From Heliocidaris tuberculata (Eukaryota; Echinodermata; Echinoidea; Camarodonta; Echinometridae), in contig CM046832.1 in the NCBI GenBank assembly GCA_025618425.1, positions 71,138,187 to 71,202,186 on the forward strand: a stretch of 64,000 bases of DNA. The letters run 5' to 3'. The notes under the pieces are model-generated. The model ran no database searches, was not told the origin of the DNA, and worked only from the letters and a program-made list of their open reading frames with translations. Below are positions 61,507 through 64,000 of this stretch, in pieces. The stretch's first letter is position 1. The number at the start of each line of letters is the position of its first letter. The position numbers and the translations under genes are program-made.

Positions 61507-63819
61507 ATGTCATATTGTCGCCAAGAAGGTATGTAAAATATGATTACTGTCCTAGAAACCATTGAATAGTAGCCTGCGAATTCTACAATTCTAATTTTTG
61601 TTATAGAAATATCAAGTTCAAAGTGCCCATGAAAGAGCAATGCCAATGTGAGAATGCAGTGGCCGGTGGTGGTGCAGAGCCGCGCGCTAGCCCAGTGGCA
61701 GTGCAGTGCAGTGCCAGTGTAATGGAGTGCATGCTGTGAAAGTCCCCTCTAATTTTCTCCAAATGGCAATGTTTGTACGGCTGTAACTCTATTAGACAAT
61801 GCTAAACCCGTATCCTTTTTTTGATTTAGATACTTCAAAATATACCCTTAAAGGCCTATTTAAAAAAGGTATAACCTATCATTAACCAACTGTGATAATT
61901 GCCCTGGAAAATTATCGGCATTCTCGTGAAATAAGCCACCCAGCATTCACTTTGTACATGCAGTTTATTGCGTGTAAATGCCTATAAGGGTTCACATCCT
62001 CCATTGACTTTACACAGCAGTGTGTGTGCACACACTCGATGACCGGTGGGTTATTTCACGTGATGGCCAAATTATCTAAATTCTAATTTAGGTAAATGCC
62101 GAAATAACTTCAACTTACTCTAAATTTACGAACATTAAGCCTTGGTCTTTGAAACTTATTAGGTATGTGTACCTATATACCTGACAACTATCAGCCAAAT
62201 TTTGTAAAAACAGCTGATGTCATCGCTAATTTATTGCGAAAAACCTCAATTTAATATGAATAGCATGACCTAAAATGACCTTTGACCTTAGCATGTGACC
62301 CTCACCAGCACCATAACAAGTTCCCCCAAGTGCATCTCTGACAGAATTTTAGTCTCAGTAGCATTGATAGTTGCAAAGTAATTTGTCACAAGAAAGTCTT
62401 GCAATCTCCAATAACCTCGCATTTAAGTGTGAGTGTCTTGCATGTAAACTTAAAGTTAAACATATGGCCTCAATAACCTTTGACTTAGCATGCAACCTTT
62501 GACAGCACTATAATGTGAAAGTCCCCAAGTGCATCTCTGACCCAAGTTTGGTCATTATAGGATTAACAATTGTCAAGTTATTTGTCACAAGAGAGTTTGC
62601 TGGTAAACTTTAACATTTGTTAAGATAAGAATGAGGAAATGAAAGAAAGTGGAAAAGAGGACAGAAAAAAAAGAGAAGAATGATAAAATAATGTTAAGAG
62701 TAAGACCATATTTTATTAATTTTTCTAAGAAATGATGAGACATAAAAGTAATTTCTTTACAAAGCCACTCGTTTAATCAAGGAACATATAATTCAAACTT
62801 TTAACATTTTAAAGAAATTGCCAAATATATTGCAAGTTGAGTATTTGTGTTATCTCTATCACCATGCTCTGTTTCGTTCTGCTTTTTCTTTTTTCATTTC
62901 CATGGTCTTCTTTGCATTGTTGCCTACAGGCATCAATGCATTGGTCTTGTTTGTGTTTTGACTTCTTATTGCATTGTCGCCCCTAGGCATCAGTGTCTTG
63001 ATCTTGTGGGCATTAATTGTGCATTCCTATTTGCATTTTGCAGAATTCCTATTTGCAGAACCAGAAAAGTCAGACAAACATAAAAAGTTTGAGAAAAATC
63101 GGAATTCTAGTAATAGAAAGTTATGAAATTACTAGACAAATTGGCAACTTGGTCATGAGTTTGTGACGTTGTCCAAGAATATGATTTCCTCATTCATATT
63201 TATAGTAATATGTTTTTGCAGTTTTTCCTTCTTCTTTTGCCATGCTGTTTTTTTCTCAGGGGAGGGGGAGAGGGGCTTGTGCCCTTGAAATATCCTCGGG
63301 CCTCATGTATCAAATTTCTTATAGATCAAGTTTGTAAAGATTCTAATTCCATTTCCATGTACCTATCATATATCTTCTCATCTATGCACAGTGCTTTCCA
63401 GTGTTTTTGATATTCAGCAGAATTTGGTCATTCAAGATATCTGTTATTTGTTTCTATTTCTAAGTTCTTTCCTACATTATCGTCCTCTAAGAAGAGCTTG
63501 TAGATTATTCACAGTTGTCATTGTCATTCTCCTTCTAGTAATGAAAATAACCAATAACTTTCAAGGTTTTATGGAACTTGTTACATGTAAGTTAATCAAA
63601 ATTAGTTTAGTAAAACTAAAAAAACCTATAGATCTGTGATCCTGTCAGAAGTAGGTAGTCAGAACTGTCAGAACTGTGTTGTGATCTCACACATAACTAT
63701 AAAACTATCTTCCTTTTCATTTTCAGGAAAGGATCAGGTCCTCTTTGTCACAAAAGAGGACCATGAGACTCCAATCAAAGAAGAACTCAAGTATCTTGCT
63801 GAGGAGGATGAACCTGAAG
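61507..63819 (+). CDS. CHCHD4: Mitochondrial MIA40 oxidoreductase, first two coding exons (partial)
   Basis: Coding exon 1 is only 22 bases (61507-61528, MSYCRQE plus one base; donor G|GTATGT). Exon 2 is 63727-63819, with acceptor TTTCAG and donor G|GTAACT. Joined in phase 1 they read [20 protein letters not shown] and then ETPIKEELKYLAEEDEPEG. This matches the N-terminus of vertebrate CHCHD4/MIA40 ([10 protein letters not shown]...FVTKEDHETP). The protein sits in the mitochondrial intermembrane space. It oxidises incoming small cysteine-motif proteins through a CPC site and passes electrons to the sulfhydryl oxidase ALR. The CPC and twin CX9C motifs are normally downstream, so they lie beyond the window. 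The 2.2-kb intron between them holds only dispersed repeats (two related stretches with ACCTTTGAC and CCCCAAGTGCATCTCTGAC at about 62270-62350 and 62480-62550). Confidence 0.92.
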
Positions 63820-64000
63820 GTAACTTGCTTGAACCACAATAATCATCATTTCATGTAGTTCATGTATGTCTTCACAGTTTATTTCAAACATCAATAATGT
63901 CCATAGTTCATTATGCTTTAGAAAATATTCATGTACTTAGGCTTCAATAGCTGTTGTTGGCACTTAGTGCATTACATTTTGCTACCATTTACCAATTTAC
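63820..64000 (+). other. CHCHD4 intron 2 (start)
   Basis: Starts GTAACT after exon 2 and runs off the window. Nothing else is seen. Confidence 0.8.

Overview
The window looks like nuclear DNA of an animal. It has intron-rich genes with GT-AG introns, AT-rich spacers, SINEs, long poly-G/poly-C runs and many small DNA transposons. Gene identities plus repeat style (ACATGTACATGT tracts, G-runs, TTAA and hAT-type MITEs) suggest a marine invertebrate deuterostome, most likely an echinoderm such as a sea urchin. That assignment is inference; no species can be fixed from the sequence alone.

Layout. 1-0.9 kb: minus-strand N-terminal exon of a RecQ-like helicase. 0.9-4.4 kb: spacer with a SINE and a possible 38-codon ORF. 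4.4-11.8 kb: complete 10-exon CDK20/CCRK gene (338 aa, + strand). 12-24.7 kb: convergent spacer with a mariner-type MITE, a palindromic MITE, a cluster of GTCACGGACGGACA sites, a fold-back hairpin and a tRNA-type SINE. 24.8-32.3 kb: SLC35A2 (Golgi UDP-galactose transporter, 352 aa, minus strand, four coding exons). Its 5.4-kb first intron holds a 1.5-kb tandem duplication, and a diverged second copy of its first coding exon lies just upstream. 32.5-61.4 kb: about 29 kb with no recognisable host gene, packed with transposons. 61.5 kb to the end: first two coding exons of CHCHD4/MIA40 (+ strand), which runs off the window.

The three recognised host genes act in different places: ciliary/Hedgehog kinase signalling, Golgi nucleotide-sugar import and mitochondrial intermembrane-space oxidative import. 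Nothing suggests that they are co-regulated.

The most unusual part is 34-60 kb. TTAA-type MITEs are nested in, or butt against, one another at shared TTAA sites. A 119-bp hairpin element has 9-bp direct flanks. A 5.5-kb imperfect inverted repeat (46.2-51.7 kb) sits 118 bp from a 7.9-kb inverted-repeat element (51.8-59.7 kb) flanked by GTCTAC on both sides. Both large structures begin with closely related termini (TATGGCAMGCCATYRGGG), so they may belong to one family of large, apparently non-coding transposons.
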